A stretch of DNA of 31,674 nucleotides, from the NCBI GenBank assembly GCA_964395915.1, contig CAYNDB010000013.1, positions 1-31,674 on the forward strand, read 5' to 3'. Made by a program: the position numbers and the translations under genes. The notes beneath the pieces were generated by a model. That model had not been told where the DNA came from and made no database searches. It saw only the letters and a program-made list of their open reading frames with translations. Position 1 is the first letter of the stretch. Every line of letters begins with the position of its first letter. The stretch comes from CAYNDB01 sp964395915 (GTDB taxonomy: Bacteria > Nitrospinota_A > UBA7883 > JAJRTC01). Below are positions 16,118-23,356 of this stretch, one piece after another.

Positions 16118-16726
16118 CTAGAACCCGTGTTTGTCCAAAAACTCGCGGCTTATTGAACCTGCGGAGGGATACGCCTCTTTTATAAAGTTCTCTATATACT
16201 TGGCCATCATATCATATTCGATATTCACCTGCGACCCGACCGCCAATGTACTCAATGAAGTCACTTCCCATGTATGCGGGATAACCGCCACAGTTACAGA
16301 ACGTTCGAGCTTCGCCGCCACAGTCAGGCTCATCCCGGCGATGGCTATCGACCCTTTGTTAATAATATACTTCATCCCCTCTGAAGGCAGGGCGATTTCT
16401 ATCTCATACCCATCCCCAATAGGGGTAGCTCTGGTAAATGTCCCCACTGTGTCCACATGGCCGGATACCATATGACCACCCAAACGGTCACCCATCCGCA
16501 TCGCCCGTTCGATATTCAGTTTATCGCCCACGTTCACATTTTTAAATGTCGTACAGTTTATAGTCTCCGCCGATACGTCAAAAGTGAGGATAGAATCTTT
16601 AGCGGACACCACAGTCAGGCAGACTCCGTTTAACGACACACTCTCACCTATTACCGGATTCTTGACAGCGGAGCCTGTATCAACGTCGATGGAGAAATCC
16701 TCCGCCCCGCGCCGGATGGCCTTTAC
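16118..16726 (-). CDS. ribE: riboflavin synthase alpha chain (N-terminus lost in assembly gap)
   Basis: About 203 residues of riboflavin synthase, which dismutates two lumazines to riboflavin. The two lumazine-binding repeats are visible: SVSLNGVCLTVVSAKD and MVSGHVDTVGTF in the first half, then INKGSIAIAGMSLTVAAK and VNIEYDMMAKYIENF in the second. The sequence begins at VKAIRRGAED, so only about a dozen residues (normally an MFTGIIEE-type start) are missing into the run of N. Any apparent ORF continuing across the N to about 16864 is an artefact. It leads ribBA, ribH and nusB; ribD, often next in line, is not visible and could lie in the gap if its true size is large. Confidence 0.93.
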   Translation of the reverse strand, partial: VKAIRRGAEDFSIDVDTGSAVKNPVIGESVSLNGVCLTVVSAKDSILTFDVSAETINCTTFKNVNVGDKLNIERAMRMGDRLGGHMVSGHVDTVGTFTRATPIGDGYEIEIALPSEGMKYIINKGSIAIAGMSLTVAAKLERSVTVAVIPHTWEVTSLSTLAVGSQVNIEYDMMAKYIENFIKEAYPSAGSISREFLDKHGF

Positions 16727-16826
16727 NNNNNNNNNNNNNNNNNNNNNNNNNNNNNNNNNNNNNNNNNNNNNNNNNNNNNNNNNNNNNNNNNNNNNNNNNN
16801 NNNNNNNNNNNNNNNNNNNNNNNNNN
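16727..16826. other. assembly gap of 100 N
   Basis: Exactly 100 N, the conventional filler for a gap of unknown length. It removes the ribE start and whatever lies upstream. Confidence 0.99.
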
Positions 16827-17081
16827 AACCTTCGCACTTTGACATAAATATCCACGTTATACATCCTTCCCCTGCCATCAGACTCGTTGACAATCCTGAT
16901 GGAAAGTTTAAACGGTGGCTCACTTTTACAGAGCCATTTACACCGAAAAATAAACCGACACGTGGATCATTATCGCGGCGCCATCTACAGTTCAGGAAAA
17001 CGAAAAGGAGGATAATATGGAAGCCGCTTAACCGCTATGCCCGGGAGGCCGGTTGTGAGGACAAGTTGTGACTACCACAGT
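16827..17081. other. spacer between assembly gap and DUF507 genes
   Basis: No gene is supported. Three frames are open for most of the length (one plus, two minus), so none can be preferred. On the plus strand AAAAGGAGG (17002-17010) sits an ideal distance before ATG 17017-17019, but the frame is only Met-Glu-Ala-Ala-stop (17017-17031). The plus frame that crosses the gap ends at a TGA near 17070 and could be the tail of a gene lost in the gap. Confidence 0.5.
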
Positions 17082-17369
17082 CTACCCGAGCGATACGCCT
17101 CGACGCTTTTTGTTTTCTTCGTTATAGTGCTTGTGGTAAAGAATCTCCCATTCGTCGGTGCCCTCGCGAATATCTTTTGAATATGACTCGATAGTTTTGC
17201 GAACCGCGTCTTCGATTTCGTCCTCTACTTCAAGCTCCATGCGCAGGATGCTCACGATCTCCAGCCGCAGATCGTTTTCGTCGCAAAAGAACTCAACCCT
17301 GTCATCCTCCAGAATTTCCGTCAAAATAAGCTTGGACAGGTGGTTTACCTTTTCTCTGCTAAGCCTCAC
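17082..17369 (-). CDS. DUF507 family protein, second of a tandem pair
   Basis: A 95-residue acidic, helical protein of the DUF507 family. It opens MRLSREKVNHLSKLILTEIL and contains ELEVEDEIEDAVRKTIESY and a C-terminal EWEILYHKHYNEE segment. The function is unknown. It lies 16 bases after a homologous gene of nearly equal length, sharing the pattern of a start block, an LEVEDEI/LQVEDEL block and a Tyr/His-containing C-terminus; the two products may form a heterodimer (inference). No transmembrane segment or catalytic motif is seen. Confidence 0.85.
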   Translation of the reverse strand: MRLSREKVNHLSKLILTEILEDDRVEFFCDENDLRLEIVSILRMELEVEDEIEDAVRKTIESYSKDIREGTDEWEILYHKHYNEENKKRRGVSLG

Positions 17370-17385
17370 AAAAACTTCCTTTCTC

Positions 17386-17667
17386 TCATAGAATAAGCCC
17401 TCTTTCCCGAACCAGCTTAAGCTTTACCATCTTAAACATCTTGTGGTAGTTAACATTTGCGTCATCCATTTGTTCGCCGATGTTTTCAAGTATTTCCTTA
17501 ACTTCGCTGTTAAGCTCATCCTCAACCTGAAGATCGTCGATAATCACCGCAGCCACAGATTGGATGACTTCATCATATTCATCGCCTGTCTCTATAAGGT
17601 CCTTCTCGACAAGGCCTTTTACAAGCTGATCGGCGAAATAGTTGATCAACTCTATTCGAAGTTTCAT
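17386..17667 (-). CDS. DUF507 family protein, first of a tandem pair
   Basis: A 93-residue protein that aligns with its downstream neighbour: MKLRIELINYFADQLVKGLV at the start, DDLQVEDELNSEVKEILENI in the middle and NVNYHKMFKMVKLKL at the end. It belongs to the DUF507 family, of unknown function. It lies 18 bases after the PHP gene, so the three genes probably form one transcript. Divergence between the two copies is substantial, so the duplication is old. Confidence 0.85.
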   Translation of the reverse strand: MKLRIELINYFADQLVKGLVEKDLIETGDEYDEVIQSVAAVIIDDLQVEDELNSEVKEILENIGEQMDDANVNYHKMFKMVKLKLVRERGLIL

Positions 17668-17685
17668 AACCTGGAAATCTCCTGT

Positions 17686-18531
17686 CTAAGCTGCCATAGC
17701 CGCAACCTTTGCAGCGCGTTTTTTCAGCTTTTCAATATAATCATAGCTCAACTTCACATCCCCGATATTCCTGCTGGGCATTTTTGCGCCATGGCAGTCG
17801 GAGCCTCCCGTCACAAGCATGTCAAAACGCTCCGCAAGCTCCAGATAGCGCCGCTCCGCATCCCTGTAATGCTGTGAACTGAAAACTTCTATTCCATCCA
17901 GCCCTGCCGCGGCAAGACGTGGTATTTCATCATCTATCCCTGTATACCCGGGATGGGCCAGCGATGTAACCCCACCGGCTCCGGCAACAAGCTTTATAGC
18001 GGCTTCCGGAGAAAACATTTTTACCGGCTCATAAACCGTGTTCCCGTCACCAAGGATAGTGTCGAAAACACCTCCGACAGAACTAAAAAAACCTTTGTGA
18101 ACAAGATACCTTGCCAACAACGCCCGGCCAACAGTGGCTTCACCAATAAATTCAAGCGTTTCATCCAAGTTTATATCGTAGCCCAAATCGTTGAGCCTGC
18201 TCACCATCCTCTCCATTCGTTCAAGACGGCATGATCGGGCTCCTGTGACGATTTTCTTTATAAGGTCACTATTTATATCCATCAAATAGCCCAGAATATG
18301 GACACTTTTAGCGCCTATATATGTGGAAATTTCTATACCGGCGATAAGCTCGACACCATGTTTGACGGATGCCGCCGCAGCTTCCTCCAAGCCAGAGCAC
18401 GTGTCGTGATCAGTAACCGCCAAGCATGAAATTCCTGACTCCGCAGCTTTTTGAACCACTTCAGCCGGAGTATCAGAACCATCCGAATGGGTAGTATGCA
18501 CATGCAGATCCGCGAAACGAAAAGCGCTCAT
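17686..18531 (-). CDS. PHP-domain phosphoesterase (YciV/RNase AM-like)
   Basis: A 281-residue protein of the PHP superfamily, with metal ligands in order: DLHVHTTHSDGSD (H10, H12, D17), VTDHDT (D41, H42), GIEIST (E67), VHILGY (H78), LAHPG, and TGGSDCHG near the C-terminus. The layout matches the YciV/TrpH group, where E. coli RNase AM is a 5'-3' exonuclease acting on short RNA and on 5S/rRNA ends; assignment of that activity here is by family. ATG 18529-18531 is taken as start with GAGG upstream; an in-frame TTG five codons earlier overlaps that site. It is divergent from the aminotransferase gene at 18668. Confidence 0.88.
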   Translation of the reverse strand: MSAFRFADLHVHTTHSDGSDTPAEVVQKAAESGISCLAVTDHDTCSGLEEAAAASVKHGVELIAGIEISTYIGAKSVHILGYLMDINSDLIKKIVTGARSCRLERMERMVSRLNDLGYDINLDETLEFIGEATVGRALLARYLVHKGFFSSVGGVFDTILGDGNTVYEPVKMFSPEAAIKLVAGAGGVTSLAHPGYTGIDDEIPRLAAAGLDGIEVFSSQHYRDAERRYLELAERFDMLVTGGSDCHGAKMPSRNIGDVKLSYDYIEKLKKRAAKVAAMAA

Positions 18532-18587
18532 ACCCAATATCCTCAAAAAATTATAAATTTCTATAGTAAACTATACGATATCCGGCT

Positions 18588-18622
18588 GTAAACCGTTATT
18601 CATTTTAAGTTTAACGGGTTAC
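18588..18622. repeat. inverted repeat in the divergent promoter region
   Basis: GTAAACCGTTA (18588-18598) pairs with TAACGGGTTAC (18612-18622), ten of eleven positions, around a 13-base loop. It lies between the divergent PHP and aminotransferase genes and overlaps a possible plus-strand -35 (TTACAT 18619-18624, 19 bases before TATATT 18644-18649). It could be an operator or simply a hairpin; there is no U-run. Confidence 0.45.
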
Positions 18623-18667
18623 ATACCGACGACACTCTTTTCATATATTTTACAGAATAGTCTTTTT

Positions 18668-19816
18668 ATGCTTACACCAATTATGTTTACACCAGACAAA
18701 TCTGATGAGATCAGGAAAAACTTTCCTATGTTATCAAATTTTACATTTCTCAACTCCGCCAGCCTGACACCATTGCCGGCGCCAACTCGTAACGCCATGA
18801 TAGCGTTGCTTACTGAATTATCAGAAAGCGCTTACCTGAAAATGGAGGAATGGGAGAAAAATATAGAGGAGACAAGAAAGCTGGCGGCTAAAATCGTAAA
18901 TTGTTCTGAAAAGGAAGTGGCGTTTATAAGAAACACTTCAGACGGAATTTCGCTTGTGGCCTCTGGTTTCCCCTGGAAAGCAGGTGATGAGGTGATAATC
19001 AACGATCTGGAGTTCCCTTCCAATGTTTATCCCTGGCTCAACCTGACAAAACGTGGAGTGCGGGTAACAACGGTCAAAAATCGGGATGGTCGAATAACGC
19101 TGGATTCCATTGCGGATGCGGTTAGCGAAAAAACAAAAATCGTCGCCATCTCCACTGTCCAGTTCTCCACAGGGTTCCGCTCAGACATCGCCGCTCTTGG
19201 CCAGATGGCAAAGGAGAGAGGATTCCTGCTGTTTGTGGACGCAATACAATCTTTGGGTGTTCTGCCAATGGATGTAAAAAAAATGGGTATAGACTTCCTC
19301 TCGTGCGGAGGCCACAAATGGCTTTGCGCTCCGGAAGGAATAGGAATCTTTTTCTGCGATGAAAGCAGGCTTGACCTGCTGGAGCTAAATAGCCTGGGCT
19401 GGAACACCGTTAAAGGTTGCCTTAACTTCTCTACCATAGATTTCACCATCAAGGAAAACGCTGGCAGGTTTGAGGAAGGAACACCAAATCTGGCCGGTAT
19501 ATACGGCTTGAAAGAATCGTTGAAACTTTTAATGAAAAATGGAATTGAGCAAAACCGCGATCATGTTTTCTCCCTGAACAACCAGCTAATCAAAGGGCTG
19601 TTATCTAAAGGATATAAGATTCTCTCTCCCTTGGAAGATGATGAACGCTCCGGCATAACTATCTTCACCTCACATAACCCTTCAAAAAACAGCGCCTTGG
19701 TACAAAAGCTCAATAAGGAAGGTGTTCTGGTAATGGAAAGAGGGGATGGAATCCGAGTGGCTCCACATTTCTTCAATATCGTAGAGGATATTGAACATCT
19801 GCTTGATATTGTGTAA
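18668..19816 (+). CDS. class-V aminotransferase (PLP), cysteine desulfurase-like
   Basis: A 382-residue fold-type I PLP enzyme of aminotransferase class V. The PLP lysine is K217 in FLSCGGHKWLCAPEG, and D191/Q194 in FVDAIQSLGV bind the cofactor ring. NTSDGISLVASG (89-100) and EFPSNVYPWL are typical of this class, as is FEEGTPNLAGIYGLKESLKLL. The active-site cysteine loop of IscS/SufS is absent: the segment before the C-terminus reads VLVMERGDGIRVAPHFFN without Cys. It is therefore closer to isopenicillin-N-epimerase-like members than to a true desulfurase; the substrate is unknown. No strong ribosome site precedes ATG 18668; the second in-frame ATG at 18683 is an alternative. Confidence 0.85.
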   Translation: MLTPIMFTPDKSDEIRKNFPMLSNFTFLNSASLTPLPAPTRNAMIALLTELSESAYLKMEEWEKNIEETRKLAAKIVNCSEKEVAFIRNTSDGISLVASGFPWKAGDEVIINDLEFPSNVYPWLNLTKRGVRVTTVKNRDGRITLDSIADAVSEKTKIVAISTVQFSTGFRSDIAALGQMAKERGFLLFVDAIQSLGVLPMDVKKMGIDFLSCGGHKWLCAPEGIGIFFCDESRLDLLELNSLGWNTVKGCLNFSTIDFTIKENAGRFEEGTPNLAGIYGLKESLKLLMKNGIEQNRDHVFSLNNQLIKGLLSKGYKILSPLEDDERSGITIFTSHNPSKNSALVQKLNKEGVLVMERGDGIRVAPHFFNIVEDIEHLLDIV

Positions 19817-19926
19817 CGTAAGACCGTGCAAATAGTGGAAAAAACCAATCGGCAAATGAAATGCTTGATCTATCCTTCACTTTTTGAGACAATTTCAGAT
19901 TCTTTTAATTGGAGGGTTTTTAGCAA

Positions 19927-20235
19927 ATGTACTCGGTCGTAAAAACCGGCGGAAAACAATACAAGGTTTCGCAGGGTGACGTTATAAATATCGAGAAAAT
20001 CGATGGGGAAGCAGGCTCCACGGTTGAATTTGACGAAGTGTTGATGACTGGCGGAGATGGAACTACGGAAATTGGCGCGCCCCTTCTTGAAGGAAAAAAG
20101 GTAACAGCCAAAATCCTGAAGCAGATAAAAGGGCCCAAGATATTGATTCTTAAACATCTTCGCAGGAAAAACTCACGAAAAAAACAGGGACACAGGCAAA
20201 ACCTTACTACTGTGGAAATAGTTTCGATAGACTAA
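19927..20235 (+). CDS. rplU: 50S ribosomal protein L21
   Basis: A 102-residue L21, which binds 23S rRNA. MYSVVKTGGKQYKVSQGD at the start and a C-terminal KHLRRKNSRKKQGHRQNLT tail are diagnostic. GGAGGG lies just before the ATG. It is followed 38 bases later by rpmA, the near-universal rplU-rpmA pair. Confidence 0.97.
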   Translation: MYSVVKTGGKQYKVSQGDVINIEKIDGEAGSTVEFDEVLMTGGDGTTEIGAPLLEGKKVTAKILKQIKGPKILILKHLRRKNSRKKQGHRQNLTTVEIVSID

Positions 20236-20273
20236 AAATAGAGTAAATAGATTGGTTTTAAGGATATAACGAT

Positions 20274-20537
20274 ATGGCTCATAAAAAAGGACAGGGCAGC
20301 ACTTCAAACGGGCGTGACTCCGCTGGTAGACGCCTGGGGGTAAAAAGATTCTCCGGCCAGGTAGTCAACGCGGGCAATATCCTTGTCCGGCAGCGCGGCA
20401 CAAGGTTTTATCCCGGCAAGCATGTCGGGATTGGCAACGACCATACGCTTTTCGCTCTTGTCAAAGGTACTGTGTGTTTTTCCGAGGGAGGAAAACGCAA
20501 CAGACGCTTCATTTCAATAGAGCCGGTTTCTGACTGA
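20274..20537 (+). CDS. rpmA: 50S ribosomal protein L27
   Basis: An 87-residue L27, whose N-terminal tail reaches the peptidyl-transferase centre. MAHKKGQGSTSNGRDSAGRR is the canonical start, with no N-terminal extension of the kind cleaved in Firmicutes; QRGTRFYPGKHVGIGNDHTL follows. It is co-transcribed with rplU; obgE comes next after a terminator. Confidence 0.97.
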   Translation: MAHKKGQGSTSNGRDSAGRRLGVKRFSGQVVNAGNILVRQRGTRFYPGKHVGIGNDHTLFALVKGTVCFSEGGKRNRRFISIEPVSD

Positions 20538-20549
20538 AAACCGGTTGTC

Positions 20550-20598
20550 ATTCTGAGAAGCCTCCGGGCGGCGAAGCTGGCTTGGCTTTACTCAGAAT
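20550..20598. repeat. 8-bp inverted repeat after rpmA
   Basis: ATTCTGAG (20550-20557) pairs with CTCAGAAT (20591-20598). The GTCATTCTGAG opening resembles a dispersed repeat I recall in several draft genomes; only this copy is seen in the window. A smaller hairpin (CCGGTTT/AAACCGG, 20523-20544) overlaps the rpmA stop codon. Confidence 0.4.
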
Positions 20599-20616
20599 TA
20601 CTGAGGGAAACTAAGC

Positions 20617-20651
20617 CGCTCCAACCTTTATTTCAGGATGGAGCGTTTTTT
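20617..20651 (+). terminator. intrinsic terminator after rplU-rpmA
   Basis: CGCTCCA (20617-20623) and TGGAGCG (20639-20645) form a perfect 7-bp stem followed at once by six T (20646-20651). It ends the ribosomal-protein unit 38 bases before obgE, so obgE depends on read-through or a promoter not identified. Confidence 0.85.
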
Positions 20652-20688
20652 GTGAATTACTTTCCGCTTCTTTAGAGGCTCTCTCTCC

Positions 20689-21717
20689 ATGATAAAATTT
20701 ATAGACCACGCCAAAATAGATATCAAAGCGGGCAATGGTGGCAATGGGCTTGCAAGTTTCCGTAGAGAAAAATTTGTCCCAAAAGGCGGCCCGGCCGGTG
20801 GCGATGGGGGCGATGGGGGGTCTGTTATTTTTATGGCGGACCACAACCTTGGGACGTTGCTCGACTTCAGATTCCAGCAGCATCACAAGGCGGAAAGCGG
20901 ACAGGCCGGGATGAGGAGCAATAAAAAAGGAAAAACAGGGGAAGACCTGATTCTGAAAGTCCCTGTAGGAACCATAATTACTGACACTGCGACAGGAGAG
21001 GTTATTGCCGACCTCGCTGAAGAAGGCCAAACAGAGATAGTCGCCAAGGGCGGCAGTGGGGGATGGGGGAACACGCGCTTTAAATCGTCTATAAACAGAG
21101 CCCCGCGAAGGGCAAACCCTGGGACTTCCGGTGAGCATTTTATAGTGGAACTTACATTGAAGCTGATTGCGGATGTCGGAGTTATCGGGTTTCCAAACGT
21201 AGGCAAATCGACGCTGATTTCCCATGTATCCGCCGCGAGGCCAAAGATCGCGGATTATCCTTTTACCACAATGGCGCCTAACCTTGGAGTTGTTCAATGG
21301 GCCGAGGGGAAAACTTTTGTCATGGCGGATATACCGGGATTGATCGAAGGGGCCGCCGAGGGTAAAGGGCTTGGCCACCAGTTCCTGCGCCATGTGGAGA
21401 GAACGAGGTTGCTTGTGCATATGATAGACCCAACCGCAACAGAGGAAAGCCGCGATCCGCTCTCCGACTACGACGCTATAAACAGAGAATTAGCGAAGTA
21501 TTCAAAAGCCCTTACGGGAAAGCCGCAAGTGGTTGTAATAAACAAATCGGACGCCATCGCGGACGATAAGGAGATTGCGCGGATTGCCAAGGAGCTTTCC
21601 AAAAAATGTGAGTCGGAGGTTTATGTGATAAGCGCTGTCACAGGGCAAGGTCTCAATTCGCTCATGACAACCGTTGGTGGGAAAGTTGAACAGGTGAAAA
21701 GTTCCGCGGTTGAGTAA
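20689..21717 (+). CDS. obgE: GTPase Obg (CgtA)
   Basis: A 342-residue Obg GTPase acting in 50S assembly and stress control. The glycine-rich Obg fold covers about 1-158 (DIKAGNGGNGLASFRREKFV, GPAGGDGGDGG, GGWGNTRFKSS); the G domain follows with GFPNVGKSTL (P-loop), TTMAPNLGVV (switch I), DIPGLIEGAAEGKGLG and the NKSD specificity motif. There is no long C-terminal extension. It lies after rplU-rpmA, its usual neighbourhood, separated by a terminator. The ribosome site is weak (AGAGGC about 10 bases before ATG). Confidence 0.97.
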   Translation: MIKFIDHAKIDIKAGNGGNGLASFRREKFVPKGGPAGGDGGDGGSVIFMADHNLGTLLDFRFQQHHKAESGQAGMRSNKKGKTGEDLILKVPVGTIITDTATGEVIADLAEEGQTEIVAKGGSGGWGNTRFKSSINRAPRRANPGTSGEHFIVELTLKLIADVGVIGFPNVGKSTLISHVSAARPKIADYPFTTMAPNLGVVQWAEGKTFVMADIPGLIEGAAEGKGLGHQFLRHVERTRLLVHMIDPTATEESRDPLSDYDAINRELAKYSKALTGKPQVVVINKSDAIADDKEIARIAKELSKKCESEVYVISAVTGQGLNSLMTTVGGKVEQVKSSAVE

Positions 21718-21782
21718 GCTATTGATCGAAAAAGTTGACGAAACCACTAGAAATTGATATTTATCCGTTTATAATTAAGCCG

Positions 21783-21810
21783 TTTACAGTTACACGCCAT
21801 ATATTAAATA
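21783..21810 (+). promoter_or_regulatory. candidate sigma-70 promoter for the FadL-type gene
   Basis: TTTACA (21783-21788) and TAAATA (21805-21810) are spaced by 16 bases, with the expected start near 21816 and AGGGGA before ATG 21830. By motif only. Confidence 0.5.
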
Positions 21811-21829
21811 GAATGCAGGGGACGCTCTT

Positions 21830-23125
21830 ATGAAAACTGGATATTTTCTGTTAACCGCGATTATCTTTCTTGCAAATACAATGGCAGCCGACGCAGCCGG
21901 GTTTCGCCTCGTAGAAACGGACAACGCGGGGCAAGGCGTGGCGCACGCCAAAGTCGCCAGCGTCACAGACGCTTCAGCGGTTTATTACAACCCTGCGGCC
22001 ATGACGGAAATAGACAAGTATGCGGCCAAAACAGGATTTCAGTTTGTCAAACCGTCTTTAGAATATTCCGGTCAGGGGAAAACTGTTAATACGGCCAATG
22101 AAACTTTTGCCATTCCGCACCTGTACCTTGTAAAAAACCATGAGGAGCTTGGTTTCTACGGCGGATTTGGTGTGTTTACAAATTTCGGCCTTGCGACCAC
22201 GTGGCCGATGGATGGTCCTTTCCGCTATGTGGCGACTGATACCGACCTCAAGACCACCACTTTCAACTTCAGCGGGGCGAAAAAATTCGGCGAAATGCTT
22301 TCTATTGGCATTGGGGCAAGCTATATGAAGTCGCAGGTGCGTTATGATTCCATGTATCCTTTCGCCGCGTTTGTTCCAGGCTCCGCAGACGGTATTATGG
22401 TAGTGGATGGCAGCGGATCCGGGTTCGGCTTTAACGCGGCAGCCCTCATCAAGCCTAACGACAAGATGAAAATAGGCATCACGTATCGATCAGAAATAAA
22501 AACCACTTTATCAGGCGACCTTCAACTGGAAAATTTTCCCGGCGGGCTTTTACCTGTGCTTATGCTCAATGGGGTTTCGGGTGATGATTACAAAACAGCC
22601 GCCGAAGTCGACTTAAATTTCCCGGCCATTATTGTTTTCGCGGTATCTTATCAGGCTACAAAAAACTTCCTGATCGAAATTGATATCGACCATACCAAAT
22701 GGTCTTCATACGACACGCTTAACTTCAAATTCAAAAAACCGCTTACAATTCCCGGGTCGGCAACAATTGTCCCCGGAACGTCTGAAGTTAAGAACAACTG
22801 GAAAGACGTCACCGCATATCGTCTGGGAATGACTTACGAAAGCTCATATAGAATGGTCTATAGGTTTGGATATTATTTCGATCCTACCCCTGTCCCGGAG
22901 GAAACTCTCTCCCCGCGTTTGCCAGGAGCGGACAGGAGCCTGCTCTCCTTTGGGGTTGGATATAAAGCGACCGATAATTTCACCATAGACGCGTCTTTGG
23001 CTTACCTCTGGACTGGATCGAACTCGGTCGAAAATACTGTGGGCAACAATCTTGGGGCGTCTGTAAACGGGAATTATGAAAACAATACGACCATTTTTGG
23101 TCTATCGGTAAGCTATCGTCCATAA
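21830..23125 (+). CDS. outer-membrane channel of the OmpP1/FadL/TodX family
   Basis: A 431-residue outer-membrane protein. The signal peptide is MKTGYFLLTAIIFLANTMAA..., with cleavage expected after ADA near residue 23. The mature N-terminus AGFRLVETDNAGQGVAHAK, followed by TDASAVYYNPAAMTEI, is the FadL-family hatch signature. Fourteen or so beta strands follow, ending in NTTIFGLSVSYRP. FadL relatives take up long-chain fatty acids or aromatic hydrocarbons by lateral diffusion; the substrate here cannot be told from sequence. It looks monocistronic, with its own candidate promoter, and is followed by a repeat-rich spacer. Confidence 0.92.
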   Translation: MKTGYFLLTAIIFLANTMAADAAGFRLVETDNAGQGVAHAKVASVTDASAVYYNPAAMTEIDKYAAKTGFQFVKPSLEYSGQGKTVNTANETFAIPHLYLVKNHEELGFYGGFGVFTNFGLATTWPMDGPFRYVATDTDLKTTTFNFSGAKKFGEMLSIGIGASYMKSQVRYDSMYPFAAFVPGSADGIMVVDGSGSGFGFNAAALIKPNDKMKIGITYRSEIKTTLSGDLQLENFPGGLLPVLMLNGVSGDDYKTAAEVDLNFPAIIVFAVSYQATKNFLIEIDIDHTKWSSYDTLNFKFKKPLTIPGSATIVPGTSEVKNNWKDVTAYRLGMTYESSYRMVYRFGYYFDPTPVPEETLSPRLPGADRSLLSFGVGYKATDNFTIDASLAYLWTGSNSVENTVGNNLGASVNGNYENNTTIFGLSVSYRP

Positions 23126-23214
23126 CCCAAGCTGATTTGTTTTACGGATCGACCTGAGCGAAAGGTAAGTTTTACTACACGCCTTTGCGAAACGGCACAG
23201 GCCTTGCCGCCGCT

Positions 23215-23302
23215 AGTTGTCGGCGACTCGTAATGACAGTATGGCAATGGGAGCGCCACGAGACTCGGCGTGGCCACGCCACTTCCCTAGCGATTGACAA
23301 CT
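23215..23302. repeat. REP-like imperfect palindromic element
   Basis: AGTTGTC (23215-23221) pairs with GACAACT (23296-23302); inside lies the 14-bp perfect palindrome GGCGTGGCCACGCC (23267-23280) and a GCCACG/CGTGGC stem. The core AGCGCCACGAGACTCGGCG resembles a dispersed intergenic repeat I recall from metagenomic genomes (from memory, not searched). Confidence 0.5.
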
Positions 23303-23314
23303 GTGAAAGCTATT

Positions 23315-23334
23315 AAAGGGCGGAAGCCGCCTTT
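23315..23334. terminator. weak GC hairpin between FadL-type and hydrolase genes
   Basis: AAAGGGCGG (23315-23323) and CCGCCTTT (23327-23334) form an 8-bp stem with one bulged G. It lies between convergent genes and could end either transcript; the T-run is short on both sides. Confidence 0.4.
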
Positions 23335-23356
23335 CTGTAAACACAAATCATTATTT

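Noticed and set aside
16827..16923. Apparent ribE extension or new ORF running through the N block
   Set aside because: Produced by translating N; riboflavin synthase starts just inside the gap and the other side is a separate contig end.
16827..17081. FMN riboswitch upstream of the rib genes
   Set aside because: None of the conserved FMN-element blocks is visible on the minus strand; if present it would be in or beyond the gap.
18668..19816. Calling this gene sufS/iscS
   Set aside because: The catalytic cysteine loop is missing, so a desulfurase name is not supported.
20611..21420. 269-codon minus-strand open frame
   Set aside because: Antisense to obgE; it runs across the rpmA terminator and has no family features.
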